A stretch of 64,000 bases of DNA from Atherix ibis. Its lineage: Eukaryota; Arthropoda; Insecta; Diptera; Athericidae. Under the pieces are notes generated by a model. That model ran no database searches and had not been told where the DNA came from. It was given only the letters and a program-made list of their open reading frames with translations. The position numbers and the translations under genes were made by a program. Shown in pieces: positions 23,590 through 34,192 of the stretch. Numbering within the stretch: the stretch's first letter is position 1; each line of letters opens with the position of its first letter. The stretch lies in the NCBI GenBank assembly GCA_958298945.1, contig OY282606.1:29299740-29363739 (forward strand), in the 5' to 3' direction.

Positions 23590-23900
23590 GGGAACATTTT
23601 TCATCAAAAATACAAGATTTTTGGTAGCATAAAGTTGATCAAAAACTGTTCAAAATATAGAACATGCGAGGGCTTTTGTACGATTACTCCTCGAGGATTC
23701 TTAGCGTTAGATTGAAAATTGCAGACACTCGGATGTTCCTCTAAGATGATGCCTTTGTCATACGGTTATTTCCATCAATTCGTTTTTAATAGAAGAAAAG
23801 AATTCTACGGTTCCTCAACTTGGTACTATCAATACCATCCAAAGCATTCCAGTAGCCCAACGAAACTACTTTGAAGGTGATAGCATTGACAAATAAGAAT
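23590..23900 (+). mobile_element. Family-3 mariner fragment
   Basis: A short, heavily decayed plus-strand relic. The segment around 23695-23860 matches the HDN region and downstream part of the family-3 copies (LRLKIADTRMFL, then a degraded HDNA...SINSFL). No termini were identified. It lies just downstream of the GPCR exon's splice donor, within what would be the GPCR's first coding intron. Confidence 0.55.
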
Positions 23901-24151
23901 TAAGTAAAATTGTTTAAAAAAAATCAATCTGGTTAGTTTTCTACCCCCTACATAAAAGTAATTTTATTTTTGCAACTCTGCGAAATTTCTTTTTGACCTG
24001 TTTTGATTGGTCTAATTTATTTGATTGAATTGAAAGACATTTCTCATCGATTTTGATAGTTTCTATTTTATTTTATCTTATAATAGTAACAGGCACTAAA
24101 CAAAAAAATTGATTTTCCCAAAAAAAAACAATAACAGAAATAGTTACTTAC

Positions 24152-24541
24152 TTGTAGCATTGGCAAAAAGAAGCATAGAAACTCTCCAAATATCCAATTT
24201 TGTAATAACATCACCATTAGAGTAATTGGCAGCACAACCGAGCACTGAACAAAATGGCATAGCGCCAAATTTACAATGAACGCATGAGTGATGTCCTTAT
24301 AGAGTTTATAGTACATAACGTGTACTATGATGACGATGTTGCTGACGATGCCCAATAGCGCCAAAATTGTATACTGTACTACGAACAGTGGATAAACGTT
24401 TTTTACACTTGGCTTCAAAATTGGCCTGTTTATTTGGTCGATTTCCAGAGTGTCATTCAAATTGCCTGTCACCAATTGTGCAATTACAATCAAATATTTA
24501 TCAGGCACGTCCTTTAATTTCAACTCAATATCGGAAGACAT
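24152..24541 (-). CDS. Rhodopsin-family GPCR, first coding exon
   Basis: The first coding exon of a class A G-protein-coupled receptor, probably for a neuropeptide; the ligand is unknown. The ATG at 24541 opens a frame of exactly 130 codons ending at a consensus donor (CAA then GTAAGT at 24151), phase 0. Residues 1-45 form an extracellular N-terminus with a possible glycosylation site (NDT). TM1 contains ALLGIVSNIVIIVHV with the conserved Asn1.50. TM2 is FIVNLALCHFVQCSVVLPIT. The first loop has NWIFG followed by Cys of LCFFLPMLQ, expected to form the conserved disulphide. His stands where Asp2.50 is usual. Remaining exons (TM3-TM7) should lie at lower coordinates; I could not identify them. 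The frame is undamaged, in contrast to the surrounding relics. Confidence 0.85.
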
Positions 24542-25129
24542 TTTTAAAAGATTACCGTTTTCTTTCTCAAATAAATGTTTATTGTTTAATCTAGAAATAT
24601 AGAAAAGAAAAACATTTTCAATTAGATCGTTAGTATTATTAGGTTCTCTTCCAAAATTTTACAATTTTAATATATTGTTATACAAAAATTTGTATGTAAA
24701 ATATCCTTTTTTTATAAATACGAGTAGAATAAATAATATTTTTATACAAAGAAGAAAAAAACCAAATATACCTGTAACAATGATTCTATGACATATATTC
24801 TCAGTAACAAATTATATTCATTTTATATTTGCCATATTATATTGTAATTTAACTTTTATATTTGCCATATTATATTGTAATTTATTTTATTTCTAGAAAA
24901 TGCACTAAAATTACAGAAACATTCTACAAATGTGGTGATCCTGTCGCAGCCACGTTTTACTTTTTCGCACAAAATTTCCTTCAGTAAACAAAATTTTACT
25001 TCAGTAAACAAAATTTTTATATAAAGCTTTAGAAACCCACAAGTAACTAGGAAGAAGTTATGCGTATTTTAGTCTACGCATAATTTTAGTCTAAAGGGCT
25101 TGTAAATATTAGTTTGGGGAAAAATAAAT
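24542..25129. other. GPCR upstream region with short direct repeats
   Basis: AT-rich sequence upstream of the receptor exon; it may contain 5' UTR or promoter, but no motif is certain. Two local duplications are exact: a 31-bp unit at 24821-24851 and 24854-24884 (starting TTTTATATTTGCCATATTAT), and a 19-bp unit at 24979-24997 and 24999-25017 (CTTCAGTAAACAAAATTTT). Confidence 0.6.
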
Positions 25130-25330
25130 CTATTATTTGAAAGCTACGTAAAGTTACTCGTCTATGCCGATAAACCAGCATCACGTGCATCCTTGGGAGA
25201 CAACATTACATATGTTATTAGTGAGATACCAGATGAGATGCTTAAAAAAGTGGTTTAAAAGTGGATTTATCGTATGGATCACTTAAAACGTACTCATGGG
25301 TAACATTTACATAAAATAATCTTTAAAAAT
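25130..25330 (+). mobile_element. DD41D transposase C-terminal fragment
   Basis: Plus-strand relic of the C-terminus: YVKLLVYADKPASRASLGDN, then VISEIPDEMLKKVV and WIYRMDHLKRTHG. It closely parallels the end of the copy at 38830-39700, so both derive from the same subfamily. It abuts the protease pseudogene. Confidence 0.7.
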
Positions 25331-25384
25331 TATTTATGTTGTTCAAATTGATATTTTACAATAAATCCGGATTTGTCTAAAGTC

Positions 25385-25620
25385 ATGCCTGGAATAAATT
25401 TCGAATTGGCAATATGTCTGGCGCTTTGGAAGGTGGACGTAATAGTTGTGCATAAAAATTTACTAACAAACTTGAATTTGAAAAAGGCGATTCTGGTGGA
25501 CCCCATTGTATGTTCAAATCGTATCGGGAATAGTACCATATGGAACTGGGGTTTTGTAGTAAAAAAAAGGAATTCCAAGTGTTTATACAAAAGGTTGCTT
25601 ATTATAAAAATTTGATAAAG
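25385..25620 (+). pseudogene. Trypsin-like serine protease pseudogene fragment
   Basis: The plus strand holds disordered pieces of an S1-family serine protease in the correct order: MSGALEGGRNSCA at 25413-25451 (compare the usual CAG-LEGG-DSC), then about 33 bp of insertion beginning with a stop, then GDSGGPHC from 25486 with the catalytic Ser, a frameshift, then SGIVPYGTG near 25524 and GIPSVYTK near 25568. These match the end of a protease domain (GIVSWGTGCA, PGVYTKV). Stops and frameshifts make it non-functional. It is not a recent copy of the gene at 60-64 kb. The N-terminal half is missing. Confidence 0.75.
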
Positions 25621-25794
25621 AGAAGAGTCTCTGAAAACAACCCGAATCCATTGGGCAAATTTTATCCCTCGTAAGATTTATAATTAATTACTTGCAAAAT
25701 TTTCAGTTCTAGTCAGACTCGAGCAAGTTTGTTTTATTCACTTAAACTGTCCTGAATCGGAATATTCTTTAGCTTCTCTCTTTTAATAAATAAT

Positions 25795-25856
25795 TTTCAA
25801 TAAAATTTCTCCAAATATTTGTATGTACACAAATATTTGGACAAATTTTATTGAAA
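25795..25856. repeat. 28-bp-arm inverted repeat (hairpin)
   Basis: Arms at 25795-25822 and 25829-25856 are reverse complements with one mismatch, separated by 6 bases. The arms start TTTCAATAAAATTT. The hairpin lies between the protease pseudogene and the mariner at about 25.9 kb and could be a remnant of a MITE or a local palindromic duplication. Confidence 0.85.
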
Positions 25857-25919
25857 GTTATAAATAATTATATTATTATTTTATATTAAAATTTAAGGTT
25901 TTATTTAGCATAGATAGAA

Positions 25920-27088
25920 TGATACGATTTAGGTCAAATATGCACCGTTTTGTTCGATAACTTGTTGCCATTTTGGAGGTAATTTTATAATGCCTCTTTC
26001 ATAGAAACCCTTGTCCCTATTGGCAAAAAACTGGGACAGTCGATTTTCACAATCTTCTCTTGAGGCGAATTTTTCACCTGCAAAATCATTCGTCATAGAC
26101 AGGAAGAGGTGGTAATCACTTGGTGCCAGGTTCGGACTATAAGAATCTCCCAACCAAGGTCCCGCAACTTCTGGCGAGTCACTATCCTGATGGAACACAA
26201 TTCCTCTTCTATTGGCCAAAGCTGGCCGCTTCTGGGCGATTGCTTCTTTCAGACGGTCCAATTGTTGACAGTATAGGTCCGAATTAAGAGTTCGGCCGTA
26301 GGGGAGCAGCTCAAAGTAGATGATTCCCTGCCAGTCCCACCAAACACACAGCAAAACCTCCCTGGGTTGACCACCGTTTGCGCCGGGTGACCGCGATTTG
26401 ACCACGACCGTTGACGCTTGACGTTGTCGTAAGTGACCCATTTTTCATCACCAGTAACCATCCGCTTCAGAAATAGTTCGATATTGTTGCGATTCAGCAG
26501 CGATTCGCAGATGGAAATTCGGTCCATGAGGTTTTTTTGCGATAACTCGTGTGGCACCCATACATCGGGCTTCTCTTTGTATCTAGCCTTATTTAAGTGG
26601 TTCCAAACGGTTTTTTGTGCAATGTTTAGCTCCTGGGCAATCGAAACAGTGCTTACGTGACGGTCGGACTCGACGATTTCCATTATTTTATCGACATTTT
26701 CGACAATTGGCGTTCTAGAGCGTGGTGCATCTTTGACATCAAAATTACCGGAACGGAATCGACGAAACCAAAATTGCGCATGATTGACTGTTACAGTATC
26801 AGGACCATAAACACTATTCCCATTTTCAGCTGCCTGGCTTGCGTTTTCGCCTTTATCGAAGAAAAACTGTAAAATATGGCGTATTTTCTCTTTGTTATTG
26901 TCCATCCTTGACGCATGCTAAAAAAATACTGAGTCAAGTAATCACAAAACTGTATGAAAAGCTTTTTTAGTATGAAATTTTATCTTTCTAACGCCATCTA
27001 GTGCGACCCGATCGCGCTTTTAAAACGGGAGATACAGACTCCTAAATCCATCTATTGGCAAAATAATGGATTACTTTTTTCTACACCT
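25920..27088 (-). mobile_element. Mariner element carrying the 25.9-26.9 kb transposase
   Basis: The right end probably lies at 27088, where the reverse strand starts AAGGTGTAGAAAAAAGTAAT next to TA at 27089-27090. The left terminus is not clear. A related, much more decayed copy lies in opposite orientation at 27.5-28.45 kb. Confidence 0.6.
25929..26905 (-). pseudogene. Mariner transposase (mori/Hsmar-like), frameshifted
   Basis: The ATG at 26905 opens a frame through the N-terminal DNA-binding domain (FFDKGENASQAAENGNSVYG, WFRRFRSGNFDV, WVPHELSQKNLM) to VTGDEKWVTYDNVKRQRSW, with the first catalytic Asp. Near 26355 a deletion shifts the frame. The second frame continues with LLCVWWDWQGIIYFELLPYG to the stop at 25929. 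Two compensating deletions lie near 26185-26150, where FHQDNARPH and the following segment are reduced to FHQDSDSPEV, so the spacing to APSDYHLF is wrong. Apart from these lesions conservation is good, so inactivation is fairly recent. Confidence 0.9.
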
Positions 27089-27529
27089 TATATGTGTATA
27101 AAATTGTTTTTTTTTTATATAAAATAAATAAAAATAAATGAAATAATCTTAAATAAAGTAGGATTTATTTTTGCTGTTAAATATTTGTTGAAAATAATTT
27201 TCAATGTTGACTGAAAACTTACGCTGTCAACATTTTTTAAGCTACACAATATTTTAGGAGTTCTCAAGATTGCAAGCTGCGATGAAACCGAATTACTCAC
27301 CGATTTAAGTCTGATCTATAATTTTAGGTCATGTTCGTAGATATTATACATTTTTAATATCTTTTTACATTAAATTCATAATAATAGTTTGGAGGAAAAT
27401 AAATTTATTATTTTCTCGCTAAATGGCTGTAGTGATACAGAATCAATCTCGTAAAGTATTGATCACACAAGATCAAAAGTGTCATTTCGTACCAAAACAA
27501 AAAATTCTTTTACAGTTTTTTGATTCTCT

Positions 27530-28455
27530 ATTGTAAGTTATGGGGTGTAAAATTTATAAGTTATAGGGTGTAAAAGATTGAAGTTAATTTGACAATTTTG
27601 CTTTGATAAAGACAAAAATACAAGCCTGGCTTTGATATAGTCCCGATACTCTTACAGAAAATTACGCACAATTTTAGTTTCGTTAATTCCGTTCCAATAG
27701 TTTTGATGTTAAAGATACACCTCGCAAAGGTGGGCCCATGGAAACGAACTAGACCAGTATGTTAGCTGTCGTAGCATCGCCTAGGAGCTAAACCATGTTC
27801 ATAAAACTAGATTCAATAAGAAGCTCGATGTTTGAGTGCCAAACGAATTGACCCAAAAAAATTATGCCCAAACTATTGTCATATGTGACCCATTTCTCAT
27901 TACCAGGCACTATCCGTTTAAGAACTGATCGTGCTTAAAGCGCGGTGAGACGGCTTAGACTGTTGTTAAATCAGAACTAACGACCATGAAGGTTTTGGTG
28001 TGCATTTGGTGGGACGGCCTTTAGTATCATTTACTATGAGTCAAACACTAAATTCGGACCTCTAACTATTCTATTATGAGCTAAACACTAAATTCGAACC
28101 AAAAGCGGCCAACAGAAGATGTATTATGTTCTATCAGGATTGACCAAAGCGGACAATAGGCCACACACTTCTATAGTGACTCGCCAAAAACTCCGGGAGC
28201 TTGGTGGGGAAGTTTTAAGGCCTTATATCATTGTAAAACTTTCTTTTCGATAAGAAATTAGCATCAAGAGAATATTATGAAATTCGCTTGGTCGAGTTTT
28301 TCGCAAATAGAGACCAGGGCTTCTTTGAGAGAGCCATTTTGAAGTTACCTTTTAAATGACAATAAATTATAAAACAAAACGGTTTGACCCAAATCGGACA
28401 TCCGAACCATATTAAATAAAGTGTTGAAATAAAATCCTGGAACAACTATTTGCAA
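27530..28455 (+). mobile_element. Decayed relative of the 26 kb mariner
   Basis: Plus-strand remnants in order: FRSNSFDVKDTPRKGGP near 27700, a degraded WVPNELTQKNY near 27840, VTHFSLPGTI in place of VTGDEKW, a frameshifted region equivalent to the QDNARPHTS segment near 28150 (RPHTSIVTRQKLRELGGEVL is readable from about 28160), and FANRDQGFFERAILKLPF near 28305. Numerous stops. Its orientation is opposite to the 26 kb copy, so the pair forms a loose inverted repeat. Confidence 0.75.
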
Positions 28456-28629
28456 ATAAAGAACTTATAGACTATTATCGTCAATTCGGAGAACTATTTC
28501 CAAGTGATAACCGCCTGTGTTTAGCCTGAACAAAAAAATTACAATCTAGACTATATATGATTTGGAAGAAAAAAACGGTGTCACAAGCTTTAGAATAAGA
28601 TAAATTTTATCTTTATTATGTGAAAAGCT

Positions 28630-28960
28630 CCCAGGATGTGAAATTGATCGATTAACCTCGAAAATCATACAATTTAAAGCCCTTGACCATTTTTCTTGTT
28701 AAACTTTTAAAAAAATCAGATTTCGGAATAACAATCTTTAAACTTTAGAGCATTTAAAAATCAACATCCTTGTATAACTGACCGAATTACAGGCCAAATG
28801 TGCGAAAAAGTCATAAAAAATTACCTCAAATGGAACGAGTCCTGCAAGAAGTTTTATGGCAACCATTAGAATAATGACAAAATTTAAGCAATATAATTCA
28901 AACAAATAATATTCAAAATCAAATTTTATTGTGTGCTTACTTTAACTCCACTTTCCAATT
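28630..28960 (+). mobile_element. DD41D transposase C-terminal fragment
   Basis: A segment resembling WPPRSCDLTPLDYFLW reads PRKSYNLKPLTIFLV, followed by LTELQAKCAKKS/ MCEKVIKNYLKWNESCKKFYG in neighbouring frames. The same C-terminal block recurs at 38.04-38.26 and 61.80-61.96 kb, giving three relics of one subfamily. Confidence 0.6.
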
Positions 28961-29884
28961 AGAAATCGAATATAAAGTATAGGCAAAAGAATCATATTAA
29001 ACTACTGAATCAAGGACGATTTTTTTTACATTTTTTTAATATTTAAAAGAAAAATATTACGATACTATAAAAATAGATTTATTGTCAATTTTTTTCATTT
29101 ACTTATTTTACTCGTAATGGTTTAAAACAATATTGTTAAGATAAGTTGAATTTATTGGTTCAAATAATAACAGATTTATCAGTAAAGGTTAAGCAAACAG
29201 TGTTTTTTGTTCATTAATCAAAATTTATTGATGGCATAAAATTGAATCATTAATTTTATCTTCAAGGCACAAATGATATTAATTTTTAACATCGAACATA
29301 TGACCATTGATAAAGTAGTCCATTATCAGCCATTTATTGTACAGATTTATTGTTATTGTACTATTATTAGTAATCTTGAGTTAGATTATTGAAAGGAAAA
29401 ATTCGATTTTCCACCAAATTGAAAATCAGAATTTTTAAAATATCATATAAAAATAAGAAGTACTCAATAAATTATGTTTTTTTTTTGATTTACAAAAATT
29501 CATAAGGAAAATATCAAATATATTTTCCTTTTTGTGTATAGCGGCAAAATTAAGACGTAATTTTAGGCTTAGATAATATACTTTTGTGATTTGATATTGA
29601 TTTGTGTTCAAATATTATATAATTTATACTTTTGCATGATAATACTCGTAAGTCTAAAATTATTTTCTTTTCTACTATTCCTCGTATGGAATTCTTAACT
29701 TAATAATATGCTTGTTTACATATAATCCGAATCCTTTTGAATTATTTAGAAGACCTTGTCTACAATTTCAAATGCATAATATGATATAGCACGCTTATTA
29801 ATAATATATGAAACTGTTGGTCTATTATTTATAGCTATTGTAGATCTAATCAATAGTCTCTATCAATCAATATATATATATATA
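28961..29884. other. AT-rich sequence ending in an AT microsatellite
   Basis: No gene recognised. A short (AT)n tract at about 29868-29884 precedes the DD41D element, consistent with TA target preference. Confidence 0.6.
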
Positions 29885-30535
29885 GGGTGTTCCAAAAAGT
29901 CTTGCAAGGGTTGTCTACAGTGTATTCTTACGAAAGATTTACATATTCATGCTTAGAAAGTTTAATTGGCTCAAGAAATGAAGCCTACTGACTACGCCCA
30001 GCGAATGGAGTTCGTTGAATGGATTATGGAACAACAACAAGTGGATGCTGATTTTTCGAACATAATCATCGATGAGGCTCATTTTTATTTTGATGGATTG
30101 GGTAATCGACAAAATTGTCGCATTTGGGGTTCAGAAAATCCACGAGTGATTGTTGAAAAACGAATTCGTCCACAACGTGTTACTATTTGGTGCGGATTTT
30201 AGGCTGGAGGTATCATCAGACCATTCTTCTTCGAACATGTAGCTGGTCAGGTAATAATAGTTAATGGCAAGATATAGATATGGGCGATATGTGGTTGCAA
30301 CAAGACGGTGCAACATGCCATACAGCCCGAGAAACAATTCAATTACTGCATAAGTCCTTACCTGGTCGTGTAATTTTCCGTTGGACTTTTTTCTTTAGTT
30401 TTTTTTTAAATCTGCCAATAAGCCCACGACCACCCACATCTTGAACAAGTAAATTCACCGTTGTATAAACGATATTGAGCTACATTTATGCAATGTGTTA
30501 TTCCATACATACGTGTAACCTTATACTATATATTG

Positions 30536-31576
30536 GGAGTATAAATGGTGAAACCAGCGTTTTCCAATAGATGGCGCCAGCAGTAGATGCTAGTCTAAAA
30601 TATCGGATCAAAAACGTTAAATCGTAAGCTTAGGCGCATCTGTCAAGATTTGTAACTTTTTATCGGCGTTATACATTTTATTGTGTGTTAAAATATTGTT
30701 ATTTGAGCCAAATAAGCGTCATTTGCAGGAAATTTTGCTTTTCCCTTCAATTTGAAAAAATTTGTGGCTGAGACGCATCTCGAATGATTGTAAAAACTTA
30801 TAGTGAGGCTTGTATTAGTGAGAGAACATGGCGAAAATGGTTCTAACGCTACAGATATGGTGATTTCGACGTGGAATCCAAGGAGCATTTCGGACCGGTG
30901 AAGACGCGGAATTGGAGACATTACTGGATGAAGATCCACGTCAAACCCAATAAGAACTTGTACATTTATTGGGCGTGACTCAACAAGCCATTTCCCATCA
31001 TTTGAAAGACTTCAGAATGATCCAAAAGCAAGGAAATTGGGTGCCATATGAGTTGAAGTCGACAGACGTCGAACGGCGTTTTTTAGCGTGCGAACAACTG
31101 CTCTAAGGACAAAAAAAGAAGAGTTTTCTGTATCGTATTGTGACTGGCAATGAAAAGTGGATCCATTACGATAATCCTTAACATCAATATCGACGCCCAT
31201 GCCAAACATTCATAGCTAGGATTGGTATATTATGACCAGCTAGGCATGGTATATTATGAGCTGTTTCAACTGGGTGAAACCATCGGAGGAGCTCGCTACC
31301 GAGTACTATTGATGCGTTTAAGCCGAGCATTAAAGGAAAAACGGCCACAATAGGAGCAAATACACGACAAAGTGATTTTGCAGCACGACAATCCTCGGTC
31401 ACATGTTGCTAAGTTGGTTGAAACCTACCTGAAAACACTGAAATGGGACGGCCAGCCCCAACCGGAGTATTCTTCCGATTTGTGTATAGCCCCAAAACGT
31501 GAGTAGTTTTTTCGATATGGTATCCATATGTTGCAAAAAAGATGGGAAAAAGCGATGGACAACACTCCGAAAATAT
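30536..31576 (+). mobile_element. Mos1-like mariner copy, decayed (first head)
   Basis: It starts at about 30536 with GGGAGTATAAATGG, sharing the following CGTTTTCCAATAGATGGCGC with the second head at 31577. The plus-strand transposase begins near 30705 (FEPNKR) and reads, with stops and frameshifts, LLDEDPRQTQ, NWVPYELKSTDVERR, VTGNEKWIHYDNP (Asp changed to Asn), YYELFQLGET and LQHDNPRSHVAK. It passes abruptly to a C-terminal fragment (RWEKAMDNT) near 31540, so part of the catalytic region is deleted. Confidence 0.8.
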
Positions 31577-31925
31577 ATTAAGAGTACAAATGGGAAATCA
31601 CCGTTTTCCAATAGATGGCGCTACCAGTAAATGCTGGTCAAAACATCGAATCAGAATTGTCAAATCGTTTGTAACATTTTATCGGCGTTATATATTTGTG
31701 TTTGTGTAAAAATGTCGAAATTTGAGCCAAATAAGCGGGAAGTTCTGCGTTTTACCTTCAATTTGAAAAAATCTGCGGCTGATTGGATCGATTCGTGAAT
31801 CGCCTCAAAATATGAGCAGTTTTTTTGACATGGAATCTGTTTGATGCCAGAAAGATGGGAGAAAGTTGTGGCCAACGATGGACAATGCTTTGAAGCATGA
31901 ATATGTGAGCATTATTTTTCCACAA
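31577..31925 (+). mobile_element. Mos1-like mariner mini-copy (second head)
   Basis: A second 5' end in the same orientation. The ATG at 31711 begins MSKFEPNKREVLRFTFNLKK, then after AAD the sequence jumps directly to a C-terminal fragment (SKYEQFF, PERWEKVVANDGQCFE). Nearly the whole transposase is deleted, leaving a roughly 350 bp derivative. It lies head-to-tail with the copy at 30536. Confidence 0.8.
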
Positions 31926-32139
31926 TAAAATACTTTATGAATTAATTAAAAAAATAATTATTTTTAATAAAAATTATTTTATTAAATATAATTAATAAAA
32001 AATTTACAGTTTTTAATTATAAACCTGCGTTGTCTATCAAAATTACATCCTTCGTGTAGTTTGGAACATCCTATAATATATACAGAAGTTTTTTTTTTTT
32101 TTGACGAAATAAAACTTATTAAATCCTTTTGGTACGATG

Positions 32140-32660
32140 TGGGGCAGAGAAGTTATTAGACTGGTATCAATGAGGGCTATTTGGAAACACTGCGGTTCCA
32201 TAATAAGCATTTTTGAAGGGCCGAAAGTGGATAACGAACCTCGCTGAAAGAGTCATTCAACATTAAAAGCTGATAAAAAAGTGCACTCTTTCAAGCACTT
32301 CTTTTTATGAAGAAGCTGCTTGAGAGTCTCAGATAAAGAGGTTCTTCGCGCCAGATCGGATGCGAAGAACCTCTTTATCTTGTCTCAAATCCATCTCTAC
32401 CAAAAAGATATTTGTTTGGTTCCCCTGCTCCCTATTCATTTTCGAAGGATTTATTTTTATAAAGATATCTTGCAAAGAATTTATTTTATAAATAAACTCT
32501 TGAAAAGAGATTCTTTGCGTCAGATCAGTCATTGCAGATGCTTAGATGCTGTACCATGACAACAGAGCCATCTCCTTAAACGAGAGCCATCTCCTTTACA
32601 ATGTGATGGCTATTTTTTCCAATGCGTTTCACCCCTCCTCCTCACCTTACTATTTATTTA
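32140..32660 (+). mobile_element. Family-3 mariner relic with internal hairpin
   Basis: Plus-strand family-3 remnants: an FEGPKVDNEPR-type block near 32220 and DAVPWHDNRA-like HDN sequence near 32545. Between them the segment normally found once is present in inverted duplicate: an 18-bp perfect hairpin (arms 32332-32349 and 32362-32379, starting GATAAAGAGGTTCTTCGC). Heavily decayed. Confidence 0.65.
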
Positions 32661-34192
32661 AGCGAATTGATTGTGATTTATATTGTTCCACAAGATCAAA
32701 AAAAATTAAAATTGATACAAAAAAAAACAGTATCTATACTTTTGTCATACAACTCGTATTATAATCAATTCGACTCTTATATTGTAAAATAAAATGAAAT
32801 AAAATATTTAGATATAAGTAAAAAAGAAATAATTTACCATCTAAGTACCTAATATAAGTAAATAGTAGAAATTCTATTCTCAAAGGGATCACACCAACAA
32901 CGAAACATTTAATTTAATCCGAGTGTTACTGATTCTTGTTTGCTTACTTATTGAAAGATGTAGTCCTACGGGATCTTCAATAAACTTTATTGTATCATGG
33001 AAGTGAGCAATATCTGAAAAGACTTTCTTAATAATAAATTGAAGAAAAGAAAACTGGGTGGGTCAAGTTGTAATTACGGTTTATCAATCAAAATTATGAT
33101 TTTCAAAAATACTTATTTAACATTTTAAAAATTATCTGAGATTTTATGAAATTAATTTAATATTTGATAATATAATAACTTGCATATGTGAAATTTCCCT
33201 GAATTATGTTTATTCTTAGTAAGGTTATTATGCCCTTATGAAAGTCAGAAAAATTCAACTTTTAATCAAAGTTCTGTATTTGCCTTCATAATTATATTAA
33301 AAAAGATTCATCCAAGAAACGAAAAGTTTTGATTATGTTTACCAGCATCAAAGAATTAAGATTATTTTTTTTTGTTATTATTAAAAAAAATTATTATAAA
33401 ATATTTAAAAAAAATTTATCTCAATAAGTGAACATATTTAGACTTATTACTTTTATTAAACAACATACGTTATTATAACCCACACATTTAATACTAAAAT
33501 AAATTTTTATTTTTTTTTATTGGAATTGTATTTTATTATTTTTATTTACTTTCAATAATTTGATTATGTTCATTATAAAATTCTACGGAATATATAATCA
33601 TTTCAAGTACTTCAGTTTAATTTTTAAATTAAACTGAAGTACTTGAAATTTTCTAAATGGATTCAAAAAATCCCGCCAACTCTTCATATTCTATTGTTTG
33701 TGAGGTTGAGTAAATATTTTGACATTTCAAATTTTCGATTTTATATCTGCGTTTTTTTTTAAAATTTTGCAACATCGTGAAACAGTAAAGTTCAATTAAA
33801 CACCCACTGGCATTTCTCCATCTAACAAGAGTAACAAATTTGTAATTAATTCCGAGGTCACTGTCTCTTTCATATCTGTTGAAGGTTTCTGTAAGAAGTA
33901 TTAGGAGAGAGTTCTCTTTCGAGTGGTTTATGGTATAAGGACGAACAGTAATGAAATTAAAAAAGCATCAAATTTTTTTACAGACCTTGTAGAATTTTAA
34001 GGATTGGATTCGATAGGATTATTAATTCTAAAATTTTCTTTCGTAAGTCCAAATAGGTTTTATAATTGATTTAAATATTTAAAGTTTACTATTTATTGAA
34101 AATTGTGAATAGTAGTCCAATAGTCTTAGGAGTAGTCAATAACGTGTGTTAAGTGAAAGTCCTTTTAGTCTAGTACATAGGTTCTAGGTGTA
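32661..34192. other. AT-rich sequence with one perfect palindrome
   Basis: No gene recognised. A perfect 23-bp inverted repeat lies at 33601-33623 and 33626-33648 (loop of 2 bases; arms start TTTCAAGTACTTCAGTTTAA). From 33780 to 34190 the sequence is less AT-rich but unassigned. Confidence 0.6.

Larger units (their letters stand above)
29885..32071 (+). mobile_element. DD41D transposon enlarged by nested mariner sequence
   Basis: Termini GGGTGTTCCAAAAAG (29885) and its degraded inverse TTTGGAACATCC (ending 32071) are flanked by TA-rich sequence. Plus-strand transposase: AQEMKPTDYAQRMEFVEWI from 29966, IIIDEAHFYFDGLGN with the first catalytic Asp, NCRIWGSENPRV, VTIWCGF, GGIIRPFFFEHVAGQV, then a frameshifted QQDGATCH block near 30299. 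From about 30536 to 31920 the element is occupied by Mos1-like mariner sequence. The termini differ from those of the 39863 copy, so at least two DD41D subfamilies are present. Confidence 0.8.

Noticed and set aside
25373..25615. Plus-strand open stretch of 80 codons near the GPCR
   Set aside because: Its own translation is meaningless; the protease motifs lie in the other two frames, so it is a pseudogene and not a new gene.
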